A stretch of DNA of 64,000 nucleotides. Origin: Pseudoscleropodium purum. Taxonomy: Eukaryota > Streptophyta > Bryopsida > Hypnales > Brachytheciaceae. A program made the translations under genes and the position numbers. Of the stretch, positions 23,895 through 34,858 are shown one piece after another (position 1 is the stretch's first letter; each line of letters starts with the position of its first letter). The notes under the pieces were generated by a model. The model was not told the origin of the DNA. It did not search any database and worked only from the letters and a program-made list of their open reading frames with translations. The stretch lies in the NCBI GenBank assembly GCA_963969395.1, contig OZ017799.1, forward strand, positions 13,394,501 to 13,458,500. The letters are read 5' to 3'.

Positions 23895-24679
23895 ATGATC
23901 AGCACTCTTGGACTATCTGGCTACATGGCCAACCTGGTGCTTGTGATCACCCTCCTCATCATGACCACCATCACTTCGGTAACTTGTTCACAACTTGTTC
24001 TTAGTCTTCAGTGTTCCTAAGATCTTTAGTATATGTTGTTAACTTCTTTATAGTCTGCTTGCTGCTGTGCTGCTCTAGTCCACAGGGATGCTCTTACTGA
24101 GTGCATGCGCTTCATGAGAACTTTGACAATGTGATTAATCTTGCAGATTTTTGTTGAAAGGTCAGAAAAGCGCTAATTAAGCTTAGTTCCCAACTGAAGA
24201 TTGTGCGTGCTAGTACACACTCCATGAACATACACCCAACGAGCTAGCAATGATTGCATAGAACTAGTTGATCTATCTGCATAAAGAACATGACGGAGAA
24301 CTAATTAACTAAAACAAATTGTGCTTCAAAGCTTGGCTAACATAGCTTTCTCCTGGCATTGCATTCAGGTGGCTGGAGTTCAACCTCTCAGCACCGGTGA
24401 GGTCAGTGACCTCTGGGCGTCTGGGCGGGGGGCATGGGTTACATCGACCCCTCCTTGTGGCCAATCACCCACCCGGCCTTCCGCGCTCTGGGTATTCCCC
24501 ACGGCGACGAAGCCTACCACTGGCTTGAAGATCCAGACGTGCTCTTTTATCCGACCGCTGGTAACGCGACCGAAGCGGAACTGCTCCTTGATGCTCTTCG
24601 AAATGGAGCTCCATGGCATATACTGAGATATATCTTTATCAAGCGCTTGCAGTTAGCCCATGTCAGGCACTTGACTTGA
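23895..24679 (+). pseudogene. Orphan small secreted-protein gene copy 2 (frameshifted)
   Basis: Exon 1 (23895-23978, 28 codons) has an in-frame second ATG at 23925 that starts MANLVLVITLLIMTTITS, a good signal-peptide core. A 390-bp intron with a GTAACT donor and TTCAG acceptor follows. Exon 2 (24369-24679) starts VAGVQPLSTGE. One base is missing near 24410 relative to copy 1, so the frame shifts. In the restored frame it continues through GVWAGGMGYIDPSLWPITHP, FRALGIPHGDEAYHWLEDPD, VLFYPTAGNATEAELLLDAL and stops at TGA. The ancestral protein would be about 131 aa. HWLEDPD superficially recalls prolyl-oligopeptidase N-termini, but nothing else fits. I do not recognise the family. Confidence 0.6.
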
Positions 24680-25758
24680 TGGGCAGCAAATTACGACGGG
24701 TTTAAGTGTGGTGTTTCAATTGTGTTGTCCTGTTTTGTTTTGGGAAAGCTATCAATGCGTTGCCTTGTGATGTCCAACCATATGTCCATATATGTTCGTT
24801 TGATCAGTCAGACAGTCTCTGACTTGGAGTGCACTATTCGTTTTTCTTGCGAGGCAGTGAGTCTGTTCCGTCGATTCCACTAGCTGGACCAGATATCACT
24901 GAAAGGTACCGTGCAGTGCAGTTGAGCTGCGGTGGCGGATGTGGTTGCTATTGTAGCGCTCTTGTAGTGCTGCATGGTGACTTGCAGGACGTCAGTGGGA
25001 TGAGATTCGGTCAGATTCGCCGAGCTAGCTGAGAACCTTGACATTGTAAAAATTAAATACGATCTAAGAATTAGCCCTAGCTGGAAAAATCAATTAGCCG
25101 GAGGACTAGCTGGTCTAGCTGGATTAGGTTCGCTTTCTGTACACTGGTGTATTTTTTTCTTTTCTGGCGAGGCAGCGAGTCTGTTCATCGATTCCACTAG
25201 TTGGACCATCACGTACTGAAGTGAGGTGCGGTGCAGTTGAGGTGCCATGCCGGATGTGGTTGCTACTGTAGCTCTCTTGTATTGCTGCATGGTGACTTGC
25301 AGTTCGTCAGTTGGATGAGGCTAGGTCAGATTCGCCGAGCTAGCTCAGAACTGTGGACATTAAGACGATCAAAAGAATTGAATTAGTCGTAGCTAGCTGG
25401 AAGAATTAGTTTCAGGACTGTCTGGTGTGGATTGGGTTTGGTTTCTATACGTCATTACGTTTGTTGAGTCATCGATGTGAGTGCGATGATCATCTCTTTG
25501 AAGTTTGTGTGAATAAACTGGTCTAATCGACTGGATATTTGTGTATACTCAACTATCTTTGGAGTAAGTTATATATGTTATTGCATATATTATGTATCTT
25601 ATGTGTCATGTACATGTTTTCTTTTAGATTGCATATTGAGCCTTGAACTCTTTCGAGAAATCAGTATTCTACTAGGATTTGCAGGTTAAAAAACGGCAGC
25701 TGTTGTGAAGTCACCTTTACTCTCATAAAACCAGGTTTCAATAAAATAAAATAAAACA

Positions 25759-26470
25759 TCTGTAAGCAAAAAAAAAACCTTCTATAAATATTTCATTTAT
25801 GTATAGTTGGAAGATGGGAGCATTCAGAGAGAAGGGCTTTGATGTTTGAAATTGTCCTCCTGCACAATTCTGTAATGTAAGGGAACCTTGAGAACCTCCA
25901 GTGCCTCTCCATCCGAGTATAAAGAGGTCCAAAATGCCCGAACAAGATCTGTCTATGATGTCGTCTGTATTTAGTTTCACAAATGAAAACGCGGCACAAT
26001 TGAAAACTTAGGAGAGGAAGCTGAGCCGCCGCATCTTTTCATTTAAAAGAAACTAAAGTAGCCTACAGGACAGGTATTAATCAGTACAGGTATTGTCTTC
26101 AGGTGTCATAATCTTGAATACCTTACGGCTATTGTTTAGACCACGAGTTTTCGATCGTTCTTCATACATGGCAAGAGGCAAGAGGCACTGCTTGGACAAA
26201 TGTGGAAGTCGGCATTGCAAAGCATTCCCAGCAAGGAGAGAAGGAGACGAAACCATGTTGTTATGGAGAATTTTATCAACCTTCGCCGGATCACTGATCC
26301 TTCGCCTCTACAAGACTTCTGTCATGTACTCAGTCTCTCCTGATTTGGGTCGAATGCTTTATTTAGTACCCCTAAATTTTGAGTGATACTAATTAGCTTC
26401 TATTGGCCTTGGTATGATGACAATGGAAATCATGTCCTCATTCTAGCTTGGGAATGCCATACGATCAGAA
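25759..26470. other. Spacer between repeat copy 2 and lipase gene
   Basis: A minus-strand open frame at 25999-25793 contains FGHFGPLYTRMERHWRF, which looks protein-like but is unassigned. A plus-strand frame at 26168-26386 is also open. Neither has splice support or a recognised family. The lipase 3' untranslated region probably occupies the right part. Confidence 0.3.
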
Positions 26471-29400
26471 TCACTGAAACTTCGGTCCTTCCAGATAGTT
26501 GAGAATAGGCAGATACATGTCCGCCTGCCGGTAGACACTGAACCCTAAGTCGTAATGGGCGTAGTTAGTCAAATTGATGAATACTGCTGGCTGCTGCAAT
26601 TGGGACAATAAAAGTCTGATGCCGTGAGGGGGGGCTTCATAATCCTGGCCTCCTCCTATGATAAGAACTGGCATTCGTCTTGGAATTCGCGCTATGTAAT
26701 AACCAGGGGGGGCAGGTCGGCCATATACCAGCCTGTTCCTCGCTGCATTACCATAGTCGTAGTGAGCAAAGGTGTTCAACCGTATCCCTGATATGGTCAA
26801 GCTGAAGGTTAGTATATACTCGAGTTATTAGGCCACGAAGTCGAATGGGTGAAATTTCGAGAAAGTATCTGTTCATGACCATGGCCTCCTTCAGCAAGCA
26901 GCTCATGAGCTACGACATGAACTTTTAACTGCCGTTCATGCCCATCGAGAACGAAACTACTGTGTCCAAAGCCAGTATCCAACTTGAGATCATATCCATG
27001 GAGACAATACCTTGCTGCCAGTGGAGAAGATTTTTGAATGAGGTAGTTCCATCCCAGCCATTGGTAAATTGGATGGGTGCTGAGTCACTTACGCAGCAGT
27101 TAGGACCTGTGGTTTGGGATGCAGGCCAGGCAACCACCAATATAGTTATACGGTGTGCCCATTGAGAAATTTGTAGCTCTCAATATACTGTGAAATCGGG
27201 AAATTTATTCACATTGGTTTTAACTTTTAACTGAACGTACTATTCATTAGGCGTGCAGTACAACTCAAAAGTATTTTCAAAAATCGTGCAATCGTTATAA
27301 ATCACAATCTCATTTAATATTAAGTAACAACCTGATATTAGAGCGATTGCTGTTCTATTTAGTCCTTGCGCAGAGAATGGCCCCGACTGCGGAAATTCCC
27401 TGTGCGATTATTTGAGATGACTTCAATCATCAGCTAGTCTCGGGAATTGGAAATGCGAAGGATAGTAATTGCAAGAGCATTTAACATAAATGACTACTAG
27501 ATAAGACACATGCTGGACTGCCTACATAACAAACCGGACTGACTGAAGAGACGCGTGAGCTAGATATAACAGAGAAACATCTCGAACTCATCAGGTGCAG
27601 CAATTCACCTTTCGTTAAAATGGCGGTATTTCATTAAAATGGCGCGGAAGGGGAAGGGTGAATTCAAGCACTTGTGAGGTTACGAGGAGGTGCCACATAA
27701 TCGTCGAACGGAAGTTGTTTTCTGCTACTAATATCACACGAAATAACAGAATGTTCCTAGACACTTACATGGAATAATTGAACGCCCCGTCTTGAAATCC
27801 AGTAACTAAGTATTCCTGCTTGATCACAATTAGTCGATATGTCAGTGCATATTAAGTCAATCTGATTATTCCGATTTATTTTTTTGCATAATTTCTAAGA
27901 AAATCAAAATTGAGCCTGTGGAGTGTGGATTTCAATCTTGTATGTCAGGCTAGGCTGCATTCTTTAATTCTTCGTACGTAGGCTTGTACCATTGCCATCG
28001 TCTTACTTAGCGAATAATCTGCGAATCGAAATGAGCAGGTCATCACGTACCGAGTCTAGGGTCAACCCAAAGTAGTAAGCCTATGCCTCCAGCACTCTTG
28101 AATTGGTATATCCCCGGTATACAGTCGGTCCAATCAGTGTTAAGCTTCGAATCATCTGAGCTGATTCATGGTCAGTAGCTGCTGCTGCGCCAACTGATGC
28201 AGCCTACAAAACAATTATTATCAGATTACAAAGCCTACACCAGCGCACCGACGTACCAGAACCTACGTAATTGCCTTGAAATATATTGAACTCTGTCCGC
28301 TCAAAGCTTACTTGTGATGCCCCGACTATGTGGACAGGCTGCTTCGTTGCGGATGAAATGAAAAGCAACTGTGCAGGAAGGTCAAATTCTACATGTGCGT
28401 CCCACGTCCAGTTCCAGTACTCCTAATATTTTGAGCAGAGAATATCAAAACCGGTCAGTACGTGCCATTAAGTCCTCATCAGTCTGTAACTCCACGACTC
28501 AGACATCACCACCAGCCTGACGGAATCTCGGACCAAATTAGAATAAGTGCCAAGGTTATGAGGTGATTTCCATCTCGCATAACAATTTAATTTCCGCTGA
28601 TCATTGTGTATAAGCTTACAACTCTAAGCTCAGAGACATTAAGTGTAAGTTGAGTGAGAGGTTAAATTCATAAGGTTGTGCGCTTGGATCGCTCGGCAAG
28701 AGCACGGTAATTGATCAATTCTACTTACGAGAAACGATCCTCGTCTATTGTTGACGAGCAAATACGCATTGATCTGGGGAAAAATATTTAAGAATACGCT
28801 ACCCGATCTGTGGACTTGAAATAAACATGTCCGTGACCCCAGTAAGTTGCACGTGAATGGCCAATCCAGACGTCAAATCCGTCATTTAAAAGCATAATTG
28901 GCAGCAAATCGCTAGTGCTCTGATTGCCGTCTACGGACTCAAACCAGATCTCGCCGCTGACAAATTCTTGATGCATGAGCAACACTGGAGCGCCCTTTCC
29001 AGCCTGCAAATAAGGTCACAACTCACGATCAACGAGCTTGCCGAGAATGCCATAGTGCCGTGAGTGATGCCAGAAATTCTTACTAAGGAATCCTCTTCAA
29101 ACATTTTAGAGCTATTCTGAAATCAGAGGACGACAATAATCTACAGCACGAGAAAGATATATACAGCATAGGTTCAATTGTTTACAGAACACATATTTGA
29201 GGCGAATTTCATTTCATAGATTATTGTCGTCAAAATTCTTAATATTCCTACATGTGCAATACCTTCGTGAGAGAGTATTTCGATATTCCACCCTACCGAT
29301 GAATTACGCCAGAGTTCTTTGATTTCGAAATGAAATGCAGGGGATAAATGAATTGGTTCTTACCCCTGGATACACAGTGTAGTTTGAAGGAGATCCGTTT

Positions 29401-30002
29401 CCAGTAGTCCTTTCTGAATTTGTAGAGGTACTCCTCAATGGAGTTTGAGTGGCGGTTGGAGCTGGACCTTGTGAAGCTGCCGGAAACTCTGTATTACGAT
29501 TACTCGAGGTCCTATTTAAAGAAGTCGACTGTGAAGACGGTCCGTTTGATGAATATGGAAGCCTTCCCTCTTCAATTGAAGTATTCGCAGGATTTGAATG
29601 TTGTGAGCTATTTCCACGGATTTCCGATGCTGGCATTGGCGGCTGAATATGAGCTGATACATTTAATTCAACTGAAAGCATTGTTGAATTATAGATGCTG
29701 GAATTGATGCGCAATACCACCGGGGATGGCGCCGGACCACTGGCCTCTGAAACATTGCGATCTTCTGTTGGAGGGGACACCGGTGCTCCAGCAGGAGAAC
29801 GAGCACCGCTATTCCCCGTCAATGAGTTGCTCTTACTCAATCGATGGAGCGCGAGTACAAACCCGTCGCTCGTCTGCACCGTGAATTTTGCGCAACCATA
29901 GCCTAGAGGCTCCACCACGTGCTTGCAGAAGCCCGACGCTCTCGCACTGTTTAGCACCGCAAGAAGTAGGAATATACGCACCGCCACCATTTTCAGCGCC
30001 AT
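26471..30002 (-). pseudogene. Acid-lipase / steryl ester hydrolase family gene, probably broken
   Basis: Exons: 30002-29364, 29003-28803, 28422-28312, 28203-28051, 27106-27011 and 26787-26471; all junctions agree in phase except across a gap after the fourth. Exon 1 has a signal peptide (MALKMVAVRIFLLLAVLNSA) and the family start GYGCAKFTVQTSDGFVLALH. Exon 2 has GAPVLLMHQEF and DGFDVWIGHSRATYWG. Exon 3 has EYWNWTWDAHVEFDLPAQLL and HIVGASQ. Exon 5 has GPNCCV. Exon 6 has HYDYGNAARNRLVYGRPAPP, VLIIGGGQDYEAP (Asp) and NYAHYDLGFS (His). Oddities: residues 57-212 are an inserted Ser/Thr/Pro/Asn-rich linker with nine N-glycosylation sequons. The usual GHSLG elbow reads GASQ-A. An in-frame TAG is codon 41 of exon 4, and the exon expected before GPNCCV is not found. 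It could encode a secreted lipase relative only if I have mis-spliced around exon 4. Confidence 0.8.
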
Positions 30003-31102
30003 AGCCTCCTCTCTTAATTTCAGATAGCAGCAGACAAGACCACGAATATCTGTACTTGTGACGACCGATACAAAGTATGCAAGAAGAACTCTTCACGAAC
30101 AACACGAATTATCTCTCAGTAATGCTCTGCTCTGAAAACTACAGGAGAAGCACATCTCCCGAACAACCGTTCTGAGGAAATTTCAATTCGAACGAGGAGC
30201 CGTCTTCCTACCTTTAGCGCCCAAAATCAAAATTCCATCATCTGTCGATTTTGGATGGTTTCTCCCCTCATCCAAAACGAGAACCGACCATATTTGGTCA
30301 TCCGTTCATCCGCACCTATCCAGTACGTCACTTGAAAAGTGCACGTCACATTCTTGCCACTCACTCATAACATTCTCATTCTTAACCTTGGCTTGGACAC
30401 ACATGCCCAGATGACCACTGGCATTTTGAAATGAAAAATTTATATTTATTTTTTAGAGATAAATTATATGTCTACTACAACTCATGAAAATATCAAAATT
30501 GAAGGGGGTGATTCAAAATCACTGTGAATTTTTTAAGAAAAAAAATGAAGAAAATTCATATCAAATACAAAATACTATCAAAAAATTTGAGATTTTCACC
30601 ATGGATGTATTTTACAGTGCATAACATCATGGTATAAACCAAAGTTACCATATCCTTCTAAAATTAGGAAATCAACAAACCGTGGCTATAGGCCCAAAGT
30701 TTCATATTGCTATAGAATATTGAAGATTATAAGTTTTTCAAAAAACTAAATTGGAATAGAAACTAAACTTGATAAGCTTCATTTCATTAGTTGAACTCAA
30801 ATTCGAAAAAGACCATTTTTATGGCTAAATTTCACATCAAAAATAAATATAAAAAATGGCCAAAGTACACTACAAGGGTGATCTATAGACTAAGCATCTT
30901 CTTCTTTAGAAAAGTCAATTCTATAAGGAGGAAATTAGTATTACTATTCATTGAAAATGTGCTCATGCAACATCAAAAAAAATTGGATGAAAAAATGTTT
31001 TTTTCCATCCCACAATCTAAGGTGAAGTCATCCAAATAGACACTTAGTGTCCTTAGCAACATTACAAGGTTAAAGTTTATTTCAATGCATCATCATCCCT
31101 TC
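30003..31102. other. Upstream region of lipase gene, then start of AT desert
   Basis: Bases 30003-30430 keep island composition and should include the lipase leader and promoter. No clear TATA box is evident in minus orientation. From about 30440 the sequence becomes strongly AT-rich, with no supported gene. Confidence 0.45.
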
Positions 31103-31439
31103 ATTTTTACCAAGGTTGATAGGACGATCGGACGTCCGCGACGTCCGGACGCGAACGCTATGTCCGCAACGTCCACTGACATTTACGGACGCCGTCCACC
31201 CCATCCGCCCCGCTCGCCCCATCCTGCCCTGTCCGCCCCGCCCATCCCGCCCCGTCTCTGTCCACCTCGCCCTATCCGCCCCCGACCGCCCCCGCCCGTC
31301 CGTCCGCCCATCTGCCCGTCCGCCCCGCCCATCCGCCTTCCGATGGCAGGAGGGACGCTGCGTCCGTTGGCTTCCGGACGTTCGGGTTACGGACGCCTTT
31401 TTCGGGCGGACGTAGAGATTCGTCAATCCTGATTTTTGC
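31103..31439. mobile_element. Nonautonomous hAT element (copy 2)
   Basis: The element is 31111-31431 (321 bp). It starts CAAGGTTGATAGG, and its right end, reverse-complemented, is CAGGATTGACGAATC. Flanks are ATTTTTAC (31103-31110) and ATTTTTGC (31432-31439), an 8-bp duplication with one mismatch. Its right end resembles the left end of copy 1 (CAGGGTTGACAAATC and then TACGTC), so it lies in the opposite orientation. The interior is extremely C-rich (CCGCCC repeats). The long open frames on both strands come from this composition and are not genes. Confidence 0.82.
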
Positions 31440-31599
31440 AAGGACAAGGTTACCGACATCCAAAATCCAAAATCCAAAATCATTCATTAACAGTTCTATT
31501 ACCTTACAACCATTTAACATCACATATTTGCATATAAAGTTGGATTTTTTTTGGACAAGGATGGTTGAAGGTTATCTTGATAAGGGTATTAGCAAGAGA

Positions 31600-32010
31600 C
31601 ATGAATCCTTTATTATGTCACACCTATTGTGATAGACTTGTCATCCACTATAATTTTTGAAGCAAGAATTAATTGATGAACTTGAATTTTTTTTGTTGGA
31701 GATAGATGTTTTCATTGTAATCATATTCTTTGTTTTTATTTTAAATAATTAAAAAAATAATTTTATATTTCAAATTCTATTTTGTTAATTTGTCACTTTT
31801 CAAGTTTTATGTCTTTTGGTACTATTAAGTAACTAAAATTAATAATCTAGAGCTGAAATTTTTGTGATCTATTCCTACTATAGATGGGCATGTTTTGTAT
31901 TAGAGGCATTTTAAAAAATAGATTCAATTTCATATATTCCATGTTTGTGCAAATAGGACTCTCTAGCTAATACACTTATAAACATTGAAGATCATTTTAA
32001 ATTCATTCTT
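31600..32010. repeat. Single-arm relative of the 5289-6345 foldback element
   Basis: Landmarks GTCATCCACTATAATTTTTGA, a TTGTAATCATATT block, a CTACTATAGATGGGCATG block and ACACTTATAAACATTGAAGATC follow in the same order as in the left arm at 5330-5660. Similarity is diverged but collinear over about 400 bp. The opposite arm is not present downstream. Confidence 0.55.
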
Positions 32011-32012
32011 TT

Positions 32013-32285
32013 CATTAGAGGAAATTTAAGGGCTGTAAAGGGTCGTTTCTGGCCTATTTCCATTGTTGTTTCCCTACAACAAAGGGTATGGCCGACTGTC
32101 AGAATTTTTTTTTCAAAACGATATTTTAAAATTTTTAATTCTTGAAATACAAAAAAAGTTGAAAAAAAAATGGAAATGACGTGGCACTCTCTCAACCACG
32201 TCGGACTGCAATGTTGGTAGCATTCATTGCATTCTTGGGGCCTAATAACTTGCAATCTCCTTTTGGCCTCAAATTTCCCCTAATG
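32013..32285. mobile_element. Short inverted-repeat element (MITE-like)
   Basis: The left end CATTAGAGGAAATTTAAGG and right end CCTCAAATTTCCCCTAATG form a 19-bp inverted repeat with two mismatches around a 273-bp segment. No target duplication is clear and there is no coding potential. The superfamily is undetermined. Confidence 0.5.
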
Positions 32286-34289
32286 GGTGAAATCTAATCA
32301 CCATCAAATCCTCATAAATTACTAATTTTTAGTTTTTTTCTACTTAGGTAGATTTATTCATAAATTAAAACCTTGACATATCCCTTTTTTTGTGAAAATT
32401 AGGATATAGTACTAGAAGATGCAACTAAGACCATGTATTGTGTTTCAATATCATTATTTTTAAAGATATTTACAATTTTTTGTTAAATCTTATACCTACT
32501 TCTATTTAACAATTCTTTTAAGATTGAAACTCAAGTGTGTCTTTTGAAGTTTTTTCCCCAACTAGCAACTCAATTCTTCAATATAAAAGTAAGAAATTCA
32601 AAACCAATATTGCAAAAAATTTAAATTAAAAAAATTCAAAGCCAAAAAATCTAACTGAGCAAGGTGTAAATTGTAGAAAGATATTTTTTATTTACTTTAA
32701 ATGCAAATATCTTGCAATTTACATGGGCAAAGCTTCTAAGTTTCTTCCACATAATTTTATAATAGTCTTGTGCAAGTTCCTACAATTAGATATGAAAAAA
32801 AAATTAATTATTTTGCTCTTTGAAAAAGAAATGGTACTTTTGCATGTTTAGGGATGAAGAAAAGGCCTTCAAACTTTAGGGATTAAAATCATATAAAGTC
32901 CTTGTGTAAAGTAGACAAACATACACTTGATAGAAAATAGAACTAAGTTACTATTATCCTCATTTATTAAGCTATCTAGCTAATCTTCTTTTGAAACTAA
33001 AACTACAATTAAATTGAGAACATTCATTTATCATAATCAAAATTGCACTTGAATATATTAAAAACTCCAAAGATGGCAAAAAACTACAATAATTGGTACA
33101 AATTATTTGATATTTGAAACTCTATGAAAACTTTCAAGACAAAAAGAAAATGCATTAGTAGGGGATTTGATTGCAATGAAAGCCTGTGAATTTCCAAGCT
33201 GTAGGAAACAAGAAAATTGCGCCACTACATCAGTATGACATGGCTGAGACACTACTATGTTATATAAAATTAATTTCTTTTTCAACTTAATTTTAAAATT
33301 ATTTTTTGACAGCCAAGCGTTCCTTCATTACAGAGAAAATAGTAAAGGGAACAAGTTTGAAATGAACTTTCGTTGCCCTCAAATCCCTTGTAATGATTTT
33401 AATTGCTTTGATTCTCCATATGTTATGAGGCTATTCTCTTTTGTTATAAATACAAATTCTGAATTTCCTATTTTTTTAGTTTTTAGAAAGAAGGTTGATT
33501 TTCAAAACTTTCATATTTTAGATGTTTGGAATACTTAGAGAGAACTAATTGGTCAATGAAAGAAGTATTTTTTTCCTCAATAACTTTTGTGTGTTGCCTT
33601 GTTGGAATTTGGTTTGAATTTTTTTTTCTTGCTAGAAACAAAACTCCATTTAGATAGGAGCACCAATAATTATAATAATTATAAGTAATCAAAAGTTATA
33701 ATCTCAATGTATTTTGATACCTACAAATAAATGGAATGGTCTTTACTACTACTCATATAATCTAACACAATTTTGCAAATTCTTGGCTCCAACATGGACA
33801 AATGGCACTTATTGGTATTTCTTGGTGACTATTGTTGTGTATCTAACCTTATGGAATTTGAACTTTGACAAAATGTCAATAAAAACATGCCATCTTTGTT
33901 ATTTTCAATATTTTTTTGTACTAAAGATGTGACCAAGTTCACCCATTCATTTGCACCTCTACAACATATTCTTTCAAAGTTAAAAAAAATGATACTACCA
34001 ACAAATAGGACTTCTCAAAATGCCACTTGTGAGTTACAAAAATCAATGATCCTACCAAAAAAATTTTAAACCTCATTCAAATATCAAATGTAAATTCTTC
34101 AAACCAAACCGTCATGTATTGTCATTGTTGCTTGGTCCAAAGATCAAGATCACCCTTGACAAAATTTCTACAATAGTAAGTATTAAGACCAACCATTAGA
34201 TTTAGATCTTTAAATTCTAACTACTTTCAAAGAGAACCTATGTATTTTAGAAAATTGAGTTTTTACACAAAACAATGATGGAAGAAAAG
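32286..34289. other. AT-rich intergenic desert
   Basis: AT-rich with only short chance frames. No exon, RNA gene or element termini supported. Confidence 0.5.
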
Positions 34290-34858
34290 ATTTTAGCATC
34301 TTCTTGACTTTAGGTATATCTTACCTATATCATCTTATTCCTTCCCCTTCCTCAACCTATCTTTGTATTGTACTTGTTATAATTGAATTTTAGTATCTTC
34401 TTGAATTTGGTCATATCTTGCCTGTATCATCCTACCACCTCCCCTTCCTCAACATGTCTTAATATTGTACAATTTGAAGATTGGATTTTAGCATCTTCTT
34501 GAATTTTGGCATATCTTGCCTATATTATCTTATCCCCATTCCTTTCTCAACTTGTCTTTGTATTATATAATTTAAAGATTGAATTTTAGTATCTTCTTGA
34601 ATTAGGATATTTTTTTCTTTAATTCATCCTATCACCTCCTCCTTTCTCAATCTTTAATTTGAAGATTGAATTTTAGCATCTTCTTGAATTAGGATTTTTT
34701 TTTCTTTAATTCATCCTATCACCTCCCCCTTTCTCAATCTTTAATTTGAAGATTGAATTTTAGCATCTTTTTGACTTAGGATATTTTTTTCTTTATTTCA
34801 CCCTATCACCTCTCCCCTTCTCAATCTTTTTTTACATTGAACAACTTGAAGATTCAGG
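34290..34858. repeat. Minisatellite, about six units
   Basis: Repeated unit built around GAATTTTAGYATCTTCTTGA, then ATTAGGATATTT or GGCATATCTTGCC, then CATCCTATCACCTCC, then TTCTCAATC. Early units are about 100-110 bp and later units about 82 bp, so the array has evolved by internal deletion. No gene. Confidence 0.75.

Larger units (their letters stand above)
22736..25758 (+). repeat. 3-kb direct repeat, copy 2 (carries orphan gene copy 2)
   Basis: This is the longer copy of the segment at 10858-13422, same orientation, with similarity ending in AATAAAATAAAAT near 25750. It contains three GGTCACTTC-type upstream motifs (about 22965, 23042 and 23103), the TATA box, the orphan gene, and two tandem units of about 310 bp in the 3' region (about 24850-25165 and 25168-25460). 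Each unit has GAGGCAGYGAGTCTGTT, GTGCAGTTGAG and GATTCGCCGAGCTAGCT landmarks. Confidence 0.85.

Noticed and set aside
10858..25758. Interpretation of the two 3-kb repeats as LTRs of one retrotransposon
   Set aside because: No TG...CA ends, no 5-bp target duplication, no primer-binding site or polypurine tract, no gag or pol between them, and each repeat contains a spliced gene.
29438..29901. Plus-strand open frames opposite lipase exon 1
   Set aside because: Antisense shadows of the Ser/Thr/Pro-rich lipase exon; the minus frame has the signal peptide and family motifs.
31082..31483. 133-codon frame and opposite-strand Pro-rich frames
   Set aside because: Same reason: C-rich interior of the second hAT element, no family similarity.
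34290..34858. Regularly spaced repeat as a possible CRISPR array
   Set aside because: Eukaryotic context, units of 80-110 bp without conserved short repeats and unique spacers: a minisatellite.
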